In this document: positions 1 to 8,501 of the stretch, piece after piece
Numbering within the stretch: position 1 is the stretch's first letter
How the letters are laid out: each line of letters starts with the position of its first letter
Assembly: GCF_001639105.2 (NCBI RefSeq)
Contig: NZ_CP015285.1
Location: 2,410,501-2,474,500, forward strand
Length of the DNA stretch: 64,000 nucleotides
Direction: 5' to 3'
Source: Azospirillum humicireducens
Lineage (GTDB): Bacteria > Pseudomonadota > Alphaproteobacteria > Azospirillales > Azospirillaceae
Program-made: the position numbers and the translations under genes
Notes under the pieces: model-generated
Told to the model about the DNA's origin: nothing
The model's input: only the letters and a program-made list of their open reading frames with translations
Database searches by the model: none

Positions 1-207
1 CGGCTTGGCCAGCGTGGTCATCTCGGCGAAATCGGTGGAACCGCGGTGATAGATCCAGTGCCAGAGCTGGCGTGCCCGGAATTTTTCCAGGCCGACGGCC
101 AGCATCTCGGCTTCCAGCTCTTCGCGGGACAGGCCGACAAGGTTCTTGCGTCCGTCGGCATCGGTCGCCGGCAGAACGAAGGCGGAGGCATGATTGGAGG
201 CGCTCAT
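1..207 (-). CDS. rlmN: 23S rRNA/tRNA adenine-C2 methyltransferase RlmN, N-terminal part (cut by window edge)
   Basis: Only the first 69 codons lie in the window; the rest runs off the left edge. The ATG is at 205-207 on the minus strand. The visible protein contains the typical RlmN N-terminal helical region, with LVGLSREELEAEM followed by FRARQLWHWIYHRGSTDF and EMTTLAK. In the family this accessory domain helps bind the RNA. The radical-SAM CxxxCxxC site is outside the window, so catalytic integrity cannot be judged. RlmN methylates A2503 of 23S rRNA and A37 of some tRNAs. The assignment is by motif recognition; the close paralogue Cfr is less likely given the housekeeping-type N-terminus. 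Confidence 0.85.
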   Translation of the reverse strand, partial: MSASNHASAFVLPATDADGRKNLVGLSREELEAEMLAVGLEKFRARQLWHWIYHRGSTDFAEMTTLAKP

Positions 208-284
208 GGCCCCATTACATAGGGCCATGAGCGTGCGGAGTCAAAAGACTCGAAGGAAAAAACCCGAGTAAACTGCTGCGGCGA

Positions 285-836
285 TCAGCGCTTCACGCCG
301 CAGGCCTCGTTGATGGCGTCATAGGCCTGCCCGACGCCGGCCAGGCTGTAGGTGTCGGTGGTCCTGGTGCCGCGGCCGGACACGCCCTTCACCACCATCT
401 GCTTGCCGTTGCGCAGCGCCGCCGTCACCGCGCGGTCGCCCTCGGCATCGCGGGCCCAGGCGGTCTCACCGTCGGTGAACAGCTTGAACTCCTTGCCGTC
501 GACCGACACCTCGGCTTCGCTGCCCTTCTTGAACGGATAACCGACGATGATGCTGACGACGTCCAGGGTCTTTTCAGACGGGCGATGGGTCACCAGCGCG
601 TAGATGTCGCCGCGCTTGGCCTTCGGCTCCGTCTTCTTGGGCTGGCTGGAGATGTAGCAGACCTTCTGCCCCTTCTCCTCGAACGCGAAGGCGTTCCAAT
701 CCTTGAAGGTGCCGAGATGGCGCGGGTCGGCTGCGGCGGCCGGCGCGGCAGTCAGGGCGGCGGCGAAGAGGGCGGAGAGGACAGAACCGGCAAGGGCGGC
801 CCCGGCAAGTCGGCGGACGGCGTTGGGAAGCAACAT
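285..836 (-). CDS. Invasion-associated locus B (IalB) family secreted protein
   Basis: 183 aa if read from the ATG at 834-836; the longer open frame to 998 adds 54 low-complexity residues with no family match, so the internal start was chosen because it places a signal peptide at the N-terminus. Residues 1-35 are a hydrophobic Ala/Leu segment ending in AAA-D, a plausible signal peptidase I site. The mature part has the IalB pattern: a short strand around FKDWNAFAFEEKGQKVCYI, then VSIIVGYPFKKGSEAEV and a C-terminal YSLAGVGQAYDAINEACG. Two Cys (VCYI and EACG) could form a disulphide. IalB proteins are periplasmic or outer-surface proteins common in Alphaproteobacteria; outside Bartonella their role is unclear. 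Confidence 0.75.
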   Translation of the reverse strand: MLLPNAVRRLAGAALAGSVLSALFAAALTAAPAAAADPRHLGTFKDWNAFAFEEKGQKVCYISSQPKKTEPKAKRGDIYALVTHRPSEKTLDVVSIIVGYPFKKGSEAEVSVDGKEFKLFTDGETAWARDAEGDRAVTAALRNGKQMVVKGVSGRGTRTTDTYSLAGVGQAYDAINEACGVKR

Positions 837-1068
837 CGGTCTTGCGTCTGCTCGTTGTTGGTCCGTGGGGTGCGGGCGGACACTACCCCAAACGGACAGA
901 CCATTCCAAGACCGGCGGGCACGGCCGGGACCGTTTCTCACAGCCCGCTCTGCACGCCGCGTGACATTTCCACAGGCCTGAGGACAATGGGGAGTCATGA
1001 AATTGCCGCTGGCGTAGCCTTGGCTTCACGCTATATCTGCGCCCGGCATGAACGCGACGGGGACTTGC

Positions 1069-1443
1069 ATGGCCAAGCTGCTGGTGGTGGAAGACGATCC
1101 GGTCACGCGCAACCTGATCCGCGCGATCCTGACCCGCGAGGGTCATGACCTGACCCTGTGCGCCAGCGCCCCGGAAGCCATCGGCATCCTGTATGTGGAG
1201 AAGTTCGACCTCGTCCTGACCGACATCATCATGCCCGACCATGACGGGTTCGAGGTGATCAAGGCCGCACGCACCCTGCGGCCGGAAATGCCGGTCGTCA
1301 TCCTGTCGGCCATCGAGGACAAGGTTCCGTCAGAATTGACCGCCGCCGCCTTCGCCAGGCTGGGCGTGACGCGCGTCATCTCCAAGCCGGTCAATCCGAC
1401 CCTCCTCGCGTCCGAGGTGGTGGCCGCCATCGTTGCGGATTGA
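1069..1443 (+). CDS. Single-domain response regulator (receiver only)
   Basis: 124 aa consisting of one receiver domain. The acidic pocket is E8-D9-D10 (VVEDDPVTRN), the phospho-acceptor is D52 in LVLTDIIMPDHDG, and the conserved Lys is in the late VISKPV motif, so it should be phosphorylatable. There is no output domain; such proteins act as phosphorelay shuttles or by protein binding. The ATG at 1069 was preferred over the one 21 bp upstream because GGGGA lies six bases before it. No histidine kinase is adjacent. The next gene downstream is an HD-GYP protein with a non-canonical receiver, so a functional pairing is possible but only inferred from position. Confidence 0.85.
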   Translation: MAKLLVVEDDPVTRNLIRAILTREGHDLTLCASAPEAIGILYVEKFDLVLTDIIMPDHDGFEVIKAARTLRPEMPVVILSAIEDKVPSELTAAAFARLGVTRVISKPVNPTLLASEVVAAIVAD

Positions 1444-1626
1444 GGGTGCGGACCGGCCTCTGCCGCCGGCGTTTCCGACTGGACGGCACGGTCCGGCGCC
1501 GCGGGCCCGCTACATCGTCGCAGGCGCGGATATCGGTGGCCGCCCCTTCGTCATCGGTTGAATGAATTCCCGCATAGGATTACTTTGGCGGACGCGCAGC
1601 ACCCACGCGCAACCGCTGAGAATGCC

Positions 1627-3267
1627 ATGCTCCACGACGATGCACGGCCGGAGATGGCCGGTCCGGTCGCCAAACCGCCCTTCAAGGTTCTGGTCGTCGA
1701 TCCCGACCCGTCGCTGCTGGCGACATCGCGGGCAGCGCTGGACGGACTGTCCATCGAAGGCGCGGGCGTCGCGCTTGTGGGTGCCGCCTCCGCCGCCGAG
1801 GCACGCAACGCGCTGCAGCAACATCCGGATACAGCCCTGATCCTGTTGGAGATCGCGCTGGAAAGCGAGCGGGCCGGGCTGGATCTGGTCACCCATCTGC
1901 GCCGCGAGCTCGGCAACCAGCGCACCCGCATCCTGGTCTGTGCCGGCAATCCAGAGCTGGCGGCGGAGGACGAGGCGATCGCGGCCAACGATGTCGGCGA
2001 TTGGCGCGTGAAGGCGGAGTTGACGCCGCGAGCGCTCCGCGCCGCCGTCACCGGACAGCTGCGCACCTTCGCCAGCCTCCAGGCGCTGGCCGCCGGACGC
2101 AAGGGGCTGGCCCGCATGCTGGTCGCCACCACCGGCCTCCTGGAGATGCGCACGCCAGACGTGCTGTTCCCCAACATCCTGCCGCGCGTCGTCGGGCTGC
2201 TCGGCATCGGTCATCATGCGCTGTTGTGCATCCAGGGCGACACGCTGCCGCGCGACCGCAAGATCCGCGTGCGCGCCTCCACCGGCCGCTTCGCCAAGTG
2301 GAAGGATGTGGAGGTGTCGGCGCTCGGCGAACCGCGGGTGGAGGCGGCGCTGGAGCGGCTGTCGCCCAGCAGCGAAACCATCATCGAGCCGGATTTCTGC
2401 GCGCTGCGCCTGCGCGCCAACGGCGGCATCACCGGCATGATCTATGTCGAGGGCCGCAACGACGGCAGCGCCCGCGAATGGCAGCTGCTGGAGCTGTTCC
2501 GCAACAAATGCTCCATCGCCTTCGAGAACGCCCTGCTGATCGAGGAGCTGAACACCTCGCAGAAGGCCACCGTCCTGGCGATGGGGGCGCTCGCCGAATA
2601 CAAGGACAACGCCGCCAGCGGCCACCTGCAGCGCATCGAGAGGCTGGTGGGGTCCATCGCCCGCGAGTTGCACCGGCGCGGCAAGTTCGGCGACGAGCTG
2701 GACGCCGATTTCGTCGAGAAGGTCGGGCTGGCCGCCTTGCTGCACGATGTCGGCATGCTGAGCGTGTCCGACGAGACGCTGGGCATGCCGGGCGAGTTGA
2801 CCGGCATCGACATGCAGATGATCCAGCGCCACACCGAGATCGGCCACCGCATCCTGGCCGAGGCGGCGGTGCCCCTGCGTGGACGGTCACTGCTGTCCAT
2901 CGCGGCGGAGATCGCACGCTACCACCATGAGCGCTATGACGGGTCGGGCTATCTGGAAGGGCTGAAGGGCAACGCCATTCCCATCGGCGCCCGCATCATG
3001 GCGGTGGCCGACGTGTTCGACGCGCTGATCACCAGCCGCCAGTACCGCAGCGCCTGGGCGGTGGAGGACGCGATCTCCTGGATCGTCGAACGCGCCGGGC
3101 GCGACTTCGACCCCGACGTGGTCGACGCCTTCGTCCATGTCATCCGCCGCTTCCAGACCGACGACCCCGGCTGGTTCCCCAAGGCCGGCGGCGGCCATGG
3201 CATGCTGGGCGGCACCATCGGCCGCAAGCTGCGCGCCCTCTTCGGCCGCCGGGCGGAGGCGATGTAG
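1627..3267 (+). CDS. DUF3369/HD-GYP response-regulator-like protein with substituted receiver
   Basis: 546 aa from the ATG at 1627 (a TTG at 1558 in frame would add 23 residues; neither has a strong Shine-Dalgarno). Order: receiver-like domain (about 20-145), DUF3369 GAF-like sensor region (about 150-310), HD-GYP domain (about 320-510). In the receiver the expected phospho-acceptor Asp is Glu75 (LILLEIALES) and the acidic pair reads VVDPDPS. The HD-GYP part keeps H373-D374 (LLHDVG) and HHE at 433-435, but the signature tripeptide reads GYL (L443) instead of GYP. HD-GYP proteins hydrolyse c-di-GMP. Activity is plausible, but phospho-control through Glu75 is doubtful. Confidence 0.85.
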   Translation: MLHDDARPEMAGPVAKPPFKVLVVDPDPSLLATSRAALDGLSIEGAGVALVGAASAAEARNALQQHPDTALILLEIALESERAGLDLVTHLRRELGNQRTRILVCAGNPELAAEDEAIAANDVGDWRVKAELTPRALRAAVTGQLRTFASLQALAAGRKGLARMLVATTGLLEMRTPDVLFPNILPRVVGLLGIGHHALLCIQGDTLPRDRKIRVRASTGRFAKWKDVEVSALGEPRVEAALERLSPSSETIIEPDFCALRLRANGGITGMIYVEGRNDGSAREWQLLELFRNKCSIAFENALLIEELNTSQKATVLAMGALAEYKDNAASGHLQRIERLVGSIARELHRRGKFGDELDADFVEKVGLAALLHDVGMLSVSDETLGMPGELTGIDMQMIQRHTEIGHRILAEAAVPLRGRSLLSIAAEIARYHHERYDGSGYLEGLKGNAIPIGARIMAVADVFDALITSRQYRSAWAVEDAISWIVERAGRDFDPDVVDAFVHVIRRFQTDDPGWFPKAGGGHGMLGGTIGRKLRALFGRRAEAM

Positions 3268-3389
3268 CCGGTCCTGGCGAGGGCGCATCGCTTTTGGCAG
3301 GATCTTCACGCCCATCGGCAACCGCGCCACTCTCCCCCCGCCGCGTCCCCCGCTATCCTCATGGCGCATCCCAAACCGGAGACCGCGCC

Positions 3390-3638
3390 ATGCTGGACCT
3401 GCGCCCCAACTGCGAATGCTGCGACCGCGACCTGCCGCCCGCGGCGGAGACCGCCTACATCTGCTCCTTCGAATGCACCTTCTGCGCGGATTGCCGTGCC
3501 GCTCTGCCGGGGCAACGCTGCCCGAACTGCGGGGGCGAGCTGGTGCGCCGGCCGATCCGTCCGGCGTCCAAGCTGGCAGCGAACCCGCCGTCGTCCATCC
3601 GCATCGTGAAGCCGGACGGCTGCGCCCTGCTGTTCTGA
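3390..3638 (+). CDS. DUF1272 Cys-rich small protein
   Basis: 82 aa, starting at the ATG at 3390 with GGAG ten bases upstream. The protein opens MLDLRPNCECCDRDLPP and has nine Cys in the first 47 residues (C8, C10, C11, C25, C29, C32, C35, C44, C47), then PNCGGELVRRPIRP, which is the DUF1272 signature. The spacing suggests a treble-clef or RING-like zinc site. The function of the family is unknown. The C-terminal 25 residues (about 58-82) are outside the conserved core. The gene sits alone on the plus strand between the HD-GYP gene and a GST. Confidence 0.85.
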   Translation: MLDLRPNCECCDRDLPPAAETAYICSFECTFCADCRAALPGQRCPNCGGELVRRPIRPASKLAANPPSSIRIVKPDGCALLF

Positions 3639-3745
3639 GCCCCCAGATCGCCCGCGCTGTCGCTGGCGTTCGCCGCGCAAATCGGCCAGACTGTGCCATC
3701 GCTCCCGGGGAAACGCCCCGTGCAGAGCGCAGGGACCGTCACCGC

Positions 3746-4381
3746 ATGCTTACGCTCTACAGCTTTCCCACGCCCAACGGACGCAAGGCCTCCATCCTGC
3801 TGGAGGAGCTCGGGCTGACCTACGCTGTCCACCGAGTCGATCTCGCCGCCGGCGAGAACAAGCGGCCCGATTTCCTGGCAATCAGCCCGATCACCAAGAT
3901 CCCCGCCCTGGTGGAAGATCTGCCGGGCGGCCGGGTGCGCCGCCTGTTCGGCTCCGGCGCCATCCTGCTGCATTTCGCCGAGCGCACCGGCCGCCTGCTG
4001 CCCGAGGACGAGGACGAGCGGGCGGAGGCGATGAGCTGGTTCATGCTGGGCGTCAGCGACCTCGGCCCGACCGCCATCGACATGCAGCGCTTCGCCGCCC
4101 GCGCCCCCGACCGCATCCCCCATGCCATCGACCTGTACAAGGGCGAGTTGATGCGCTGCTATTCGGCGCTGGAGGACCGGCTGGGCGCCGCGGAGCATCT
4201 GGGCGGCGCCACCTATTCCATCGCCGACATCGCCTGCTTCCCCTTCATCGCCGCGGCGGCGGTGGCGGGCGGCGGGCTGCTCGAGCGATTCCCCAACCTG
4301 AAGCGCTGGCACGACGCCATGGCCGACCGGCCGGCGGTGCGGCGCGGCATGGCGGTTCCAGACATGACGGCTCCCGACTAG
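3746..4381 (+). CDS. Glutathione S-transferase family protein (YfcG/Nu-like)
   Basis: 211 aa, ATG at 3746 with AGGGA upstream. The N-terminal thioredoxin fold begins LTLYSFPTPNGRKASILLEELGL, with cis-Pro in ITKIPALV and the acidic-Ser position replaced by SGAILLHFAERTG. The C-terminal helical domain contains YSIADIACFPF, the conserved N-capping box of GSTs. The TPNG segment near residue 10 resembles the Nu-class (YfcG/YghU) disulphide-bond reductases of E. coli, so a glutathione-dependent disulphide reductase is as likely as a detoxifying transferase. The substrate cannot be read from sequence. Confidence 0.85.
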   Translation: MLTLYSFPTPNGRKASILLEELGLTYAVHRVDLAAGENKRPDFLAISPITKIPALVEDLPGGRVRRLFGSGAILLHFAERTGRLLPEDEDERAEAMSWFMLGVSDLGPTAIDMQRFAARAPDRIPHAIDLYKGELMRCYSALEDRLGAAEHLGGATYSIADIACFPFIAAAAVAGGGLLERFPNLKRWHDAMADRPAVRRGMAVPDMTAPD

Positions 4382-4456
4382 CCATTCTGATTCCGAAACG
4401 ATAATTGCACCACCTTCCCAGAACGGCATCCGACCGTTCCAACCAGTGTTAGAGAC

Positions 4457-5638
4457 ATGCCGATCAACAACCGCATCGCCGCCTTCCAGGACGAGATGAC
4501 CGCGTGGCGGCGCGATATCCACGCCCACCCGGAACTGGGGTTCGAGGAGGTGCGCACCTCCGACATCGTCGCCGCGAAGCTGGCGGAGTTCGGCATCGTG
4601 GTGCATCGCGGCCTGGGCGGAACCGGCGTGGTCGGCACGCTGAAGGGGCTGGGCACCGGCAGCGGCCGGGCCATCGGCCTGCGCGCCGACATGGACGCGC
4701 TGCCGATGCCGGAGGCCAACGACTTCGACCATGCCTCGCGCCATGCCGGCAAGATGCATGCCTGCGGCCATGACGGCCATACCGCCATGCTGCTGGGCGC
4801 CGCCCGCTATCTGGCGGAGACGCGGAACTTCGACGGCACCGTCCACTTCATCTTCCAGCCGGCAGAGGAAGGGCTGGGCGGGGCGAAGCGGATGATCGAC
4901 GACGGGCTGTTCCGGCAGTTCGACTGCGAACAGGTCTATGGCCTGCACAATTGGCCGGAACTGCCGGCCGGCCGGATCGCCGTCCATCCCGGCCCGGTGA
5001 TGGCCGCGGCCAACCAGTTCGAGATCCATGTGACCGGCCACGGCGCCCACGCCGCCATGCCCCACCGCGGCATCGACCCGGTGCTGGTGTCCGCCCACAT
5101 CGTCACCGCGGCGCAAAGCCTGGTCAGCCGCGGCACCAACCCGGCCGAAAGCGCCGTGGTGTCGATCACGGTGGTTGAGGCCGGCACCGCGGCCAACGTC
5201 ATCCCCGACAGCGCGCGGATGCTCGGCACCATGCGCACCTTCTCGGAAGAGAACCATCGCCGCATCCAGGAGCAGTTCGGCCGTCTCGTCTCCAGCATCG
5301 CCGAAGGTCTGGGCGCCAAGGCCGAGCTGCGCTTCCGCCCCGGCTATCCCGCCACGGTCAACAGCGAGCCGGAGGCGCGCGTCGCCGCGGCGGCGGCCGC
5401 CAGGGTGGTGGGCGAGGAGAATGTCGTCTGGGCCCCCGCCCCGACCATGGCGGCGGAGGATTTCGGCTATATGCTGAAGGAGCGGCCGGGCGCCTACATC
5501 TGGCTCGGCCACGGCGGCCACCTTGGGTCCTCCTGCCGCCTGCACAACCCGCATTACGATTTCAACGACGCGATCCTGACCACCGGCGCCAGCTATTGGG
5601 CGTCGCTGGTCGAGACGATCCTGCCGCGGAGCGCCTGA
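4457..5638 (+). CDS. M20 family amidohydrolase (hippurate/N-acyl-amino-acid hydrolase type)
   Basis: 393 aa, the usual length of M20D amidohydrolases. Metal-binding motifs are visible: RRDIHAHPELGFEE near the N-terminus, ACGHDGHTAML (Cys-His metal ligands), PAEEGLGGA (catalytic Glu pair), GLHNWPELPAG and a C-terminal LHNPHYDFND. The dimerisation/lid domain lies in the middle (about 185-300). Members cleave N-acyl or N-carbamoyl amino acids, including hippurate, IAA-amino-acid conjugates and N-acetyl-diaminopimelate; the exact substrate is not determined. The stop codon is 7 bp before the PrcB-like gene, so the two are probably co-transcribed. Confidence 0.9.
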   Translation: MPINNRIAAFQDEMTAWRRDIHAHPELGFEEVRTSDIVAAKLAEFGIVVHRGLGGTGVVGTLKGLGTGSGRAIGLRADMDALPMPEANDFDHASRHAGKMHACGHDGHTAMLLGAARYLAETRNFDGTVHFIFQPAEEGLGGAKRMIDDGLFRQFDCEQVYGLHNWPELPAGRIAVHPGPVMAAANQFEIHVTGHGAHAAMPHRGIDPVLVSAHIVTAAQSLVSRGTNPAESAVVSITVVEAGTAANVIPDSARMLGTMRTFSEENHRRIQEQFGRLVSSIAEGLGAKAELRFRPGYPATVNSEPEARVAAAAAARVVGEENVVWAPAPTMAAEDFGYMLKERPGAYIWLGHGGHLGSSCRLHNPHYDFNDAILTTGASYWASLVETILPRSA

Positions 5639-5645
5639 CCGTCCC

Positions 5646-6113
5646 ATGAAGCCGCCGTCCCGTCTGCGCCTGATCCCGCTCGCCCTCGTCCCCGCCCTGC
5701 TGCTGGCCGGCTGCCAGACCGGCGCCGACCGCACCGGGGGCAACCTGCTGCCGGCCCAGGCGGAGGCCGGCACCGTCTGGCAGGGCAACCACAGCAGCGC
5801 CGCCGAGCGCGCCTATGCGGTCGCCCGCGACGGCGCGGAATGGACGGCGCTGTGGGCGCGCGTCGGCGAACCGGCGCCGACCTCCCTGCCCGGCGGCCAG
5901 ATGGCGGTGGCGGTTTTCCTGGGGCCCCGCGACACGGCGGGCTACGGCGTCACCATCGACAGCGTGCAGCAGAAGGGGGCCGATCTGGTCGTCGGCTATC
6001 GCGAAACGGTTCCCGGCCCGGCCCAGGCGGTGGCGCAGAGCCGCACCAGCCCCTATGCCATCCGCCTGCTGCCCAGCGCGGCGGGAACGCCGAAGTTCGT
6101 CCGGGGGAAGTGA
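5646..6113 (+). CDS. PrcB-like lipoprotein
   Basis: 155 aa. The first 25 residues are a positively charged start followed by a hydrophobic run ending LLLAGC, a good lipobox with Cys at about position 22, so it should be a lipid-anchored envelope protein. The rest matches the PrcB C-terminal domain pattern: a residue stretch around EWTALWARVG, then AVAVFLGPRDTAGYGVTIDSV and YRETVPGP. PrcB was named as a subunit of a spirochaete protease complex; its role in Proteobacteria is not known. It starts 7 bp after the amidohydrolase stop. Confidence 0.7.
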   Translation: MKPPSRLRLIPLALVPALLLAGCQTGADRTGGNLLPAQAEAGTVWQGNHSSAAERAYAVARDGAEWTALWARVGEPAPTSLPGGQMAVAVFLGPRDTAGYGVTIDSVQQKGADLVVGYRETVPGPAQAVAQSRTSPYAIRLLPSAAGTPKFVRGK

Positions 6114-6133
6114 GGGTCGGAGTAAGGCGTATT

Positions 6134-6184
6134 GCCCCCACCCCATCCCTCCCCCGCAAAGCGGGGGAGGGATGGGGTGGGGGC
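6134..6184. repeat. Perfect 24-bp palindrome, repeat family A, between convergent genes
   Basis: Two 24-bp arms (6134-6157 and 6161-6184) are exact reverse complements around a 3-bp AAA loop. The inner core CCCTCCCCCGC/GCGGGGGAGGG also occurs at 10643-10747, 32101-32140, 32494-32533 and 56898-56998. It lies between the convergent stops at 6113 and 6220, so it could end transcription from both sides, though there is no long T tract. Confidence 0.9.
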
Positions 6185-6219
6185 ACCGCTAAACCACTCC
6201 CAACCTTACCAAACCACCC

Positions 6220-7965
6220 TCACCGCGGCATCTGCCAAGGCAACTCCCCGCCCACCAGCTTGGCGGCCATGTCCGGCGGCAGCGGGCGGGCGAAGTGATA
6301 GCCCTGGCCATAGTCGCAGGCCAGCGCCCGCAGCAGATTGGCGTCGGCGCTGGTCTCGATGCCTTCGGCGATGACGTCGAAGCCGAGCAGCCGCGCCAGA
6401 TCCATGATGATGCGGACGATGGCGCGGTTTTCCTCCGACTGGTGCATGGCAGAGACGAAGGAGCGGTCGACCTTCAGACTGTCGATGGGCAGCTTGTGCA
6501 GGTAGGACAGCGACGAATAGCCGGTGCCGAAATCGTCGATCGACAGCTTGATGCCCAGCGCCCGCAGGTCACGCAGCAGGCGGATCGACTGTTCCGCCTT
6601 GTCCATGACGGCGCTTTCCGTCAGCTCCAGCTTGATCCAGGACGGTTCCACCCCGGTCTCGCGCAGGACCTCGCGCACGACCTGGACGAAGTTGGGATCG
6701 GACAGCTGGTGGGTGGACAGGTTGACGCTCATGAACAGCGGTGCCGAGCCCGGTTCCCGCCGGTCCTGCCACTCCGCGATCTGCAGGCAGGCCTGCCGCA
6801 GCACCCAGGTGCCGAGCGACACGACGAGGCCGGTGCTCTCGGCGATGGGGATGAAGATGCCGGGCGGGATGTTGCCGCGTTCCGGGTGGTTCCAGCGCAT
6901 CAGCGCCTCGAACCCGGCCAGCCCGCCGGTCACCATCTCCACGATCGGCTGGTAGGCCACCCACAGGTCGCTGCCGCTGGCCAGCGCGCCGCGCAGGTCA
7001 TGCTCCAGACGCACCTGTTCGACGACATGGGAATGCATCGCCGGATCGAACCAGGCCTGCCGTCCGCCGCCCAGCTCGCGGGCGCGGGCGGTGGCGATCT
7101 CGGCGTCGCGCAGCACGTCCTCCGGCCGCTCGTGGCCGGGCTGGGCCTCCACCACGCCGATGCTGGCCGACAGGAACACCGTGCCGCCGGAGCTGGAGCG
7201 GGCGGACCGCACCACCGCCGCCAACTCGTCGATGGCGGCCTCCAGGGCCGGCCGGTCGCAGGATCCGCCGGCCAGCAGCGCGAAGGCGTGGTCGCTGACC
7301 CGCGCGATCAGGTCGAAGGCGGCGGCCTGCGCACCCATCCGCTGCGCCAGATCGTCCAGCAGCTCGTTGGCGAAACCCTGGCCCATGCTGCTGCGGATTT
7401 CGGCGAAGCGGTCGATGTCGAGAATGACCAGCGTGAACGGCTCGCCCATGTTGCGGTAGTCCGCCATGTGCTTCAGCAGCATCAGGCGGTTGGCCAGCCC
7501 GGTCACGGGATCGTAGTAGGCGAGGCGGAACAGGTCGTCCTGAACCTGCCGGCGTTCGGTCATGTCCTGCAGGATGACGAAATAGCCGGTTATGGCGCCG
7601 TCTTCCGACCGGTGCGGGGCGTGCAGCCGCGTCACGTAGCGCTGCTGCCCGTCGGCCTGGGTGACCCACCCCTCCGTCTGCACCGTCTCGCCCGACAGCG
7701 CCCGTTCGGCCAGCGCCTTGGTGCTGCGCTGCAGTTCCGGTCCCAGATGCTGACCGATGGTGGTGCCGACCGCCTTGTCCAGGCTGGTCCCCATCATCTC
7801 CAGATACGCGCGGTTGGCGTAGATGTGCCGCCGCTGCGGGTCCATCAACGCCACCCTCACGGTCATGGCGTCGAGAATCTGACGCAGGGCGTCAAGCCCC
7901 GGCGCACCGGAAGCGGCACCCGACAGTGCGTCGGCCAGCGCGGAGATTCGGGGATCTGGACTCAT
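6220..7965 (-). CDS. PAS-GGDEF(degenerate)-EAL cyclic-di-GMP phosphodiesterase
   Basis: 581 aa. A PAS domain (about 25-140; LDAMTVRVALMDPQRRHIYANRAY is too long to be chance and ends in ILQDMTERRQ) precedes a GGDEF domain (about 145-305) in which the active-site loop reads SDHAF at 224-228, so cyclase activity is not expected. The EAL domain (about 325-570) keeps E353-A354-L355, ELTES, DDFGTGYSS, KVDRSFV and EGIE, all expected for c-di-GMP hydrolysis. The degenerate GGDEF may act as a GTP sensor, as known for CC3396 of Caulobacter. No membrane segments are visible. The upstream region to 8501 is free of genes. Confidence 0.92.
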   Translation of the reverse strand: MSPDPRISALADALSGAASGAPGLDALRQILDAMTVRVALMDPQRRHIYANRAYLEMMGTSLDKAVGTTIGQHLGPELQRSTKALAERALSGETVQTEGWVTQADGQQRYVTRLHAPHRSEDGAITGYFVILQDMTERRQVQDDLFRLAYYDPVTGLANRLMLLKHMADYRNMGEPFTLVILDIDRFAEIRSSMGQGFANELLDDLAQRMGAQAAAFDLIARVSDHAFALLAGGSCDRPALEAAIDELAAVVRSARSSSGGTVFLSASIGVVEAQPGHERPEDVLRDAEIATARARELGGGRQAWFDPAMHSHVVEQVRLEHDLRGALASGSDLWVAYQPIVEMVTGGLAGFEALMRWNHPERGNIPPGIFIPIAESTGLVVSLGTWVLRQACLQIAEWQDRREPGSAPLFMSVNLSTHQLSDPNFVQVVREVLRETGVEPSWIKLELTESAVMDKAEQSIRLLRDLRALGIKLSIDDFGTGYSSLSYLHKLPIDSLKVDRSFVSAMHQSEENRAIVRIIMDLARLLGFDVIAEGIETSADANLLRALACDYGQGYHFARPLPPDMAAKLVGGELPWQMPR

Positions 7966-8501
7966 GGCGAGGTTAGAGCGGGGTACTCATCAGGAAATCG
8001 ATACCCAACACTTACGCGAAGTGTCACCCGCCCGTCAAAACCAAAGGCACCCGGCCGCAGCAGAGCTTGGAGGTTTCTACAGCCGGAGCGACGAAGACAC
8101 GGCGCCATATTACAGTATTCACTCAAGTTGGGGTTGCAAGTCGGATCGGACCTCAATCCCGGATTTTTGTTTCGTTCTGCGCGGCCGTTCGGGGCGGATG
8201 GATGTATGGGCCGCACTCCTTGCCATACTCCTTGCGGCTTTGGATTGTATCCTTGCGCAGCCATCCGCTCCGGAGTCGTTTGTGTGCAGTGCAGGAACGC
8301 GAAGAGGGCATGGCTGTGCCTTGTAAAGGAAAGACATCGGCAATCGTTGGCGGCTCTATACTGCCAAGGCAAGTGGGGCCAACGCGTGCGGACCACCGCA
8401 AGTGAGCTTACCGCCCGCCCGGCGCCGCCCCGCCCGTGCATCGCCCCTACTTCGATTGGCGATGACGGCAACGGTCACAATCAATGGGCAGGAATCACGC
8501 C
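7966..8501. other. Gene-free divergent region between EAL gene and usp gene
   Basis: 536 bp with no convincing gene; the short open frames here have no family features and lack plausible starts. It contains a perfect 6-bp inverted repeat ACACTT-acgcg-AAGTGT (8008-8024), 42 bp upstream of the EAL gene start, which could be an operator. The stretch 8100-8170 is less GC-rich than the surroundings. Promoters for both divergent genes must lie here but none is clear enough to call. Confidence 0.5.

Noticed and set aside
3455-5788. 777-codon minus-strand frame across DUF1272, GST and the M20 gene
   Set aside because: Covers three well-supported plus-strand genes and has no domain of its own.
8119-8405. 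Short open frames in the gap before the universal stress gene
   Set aside because: No Shine-Dalgarno and no recognisable domain; conflicting frames on both strands.
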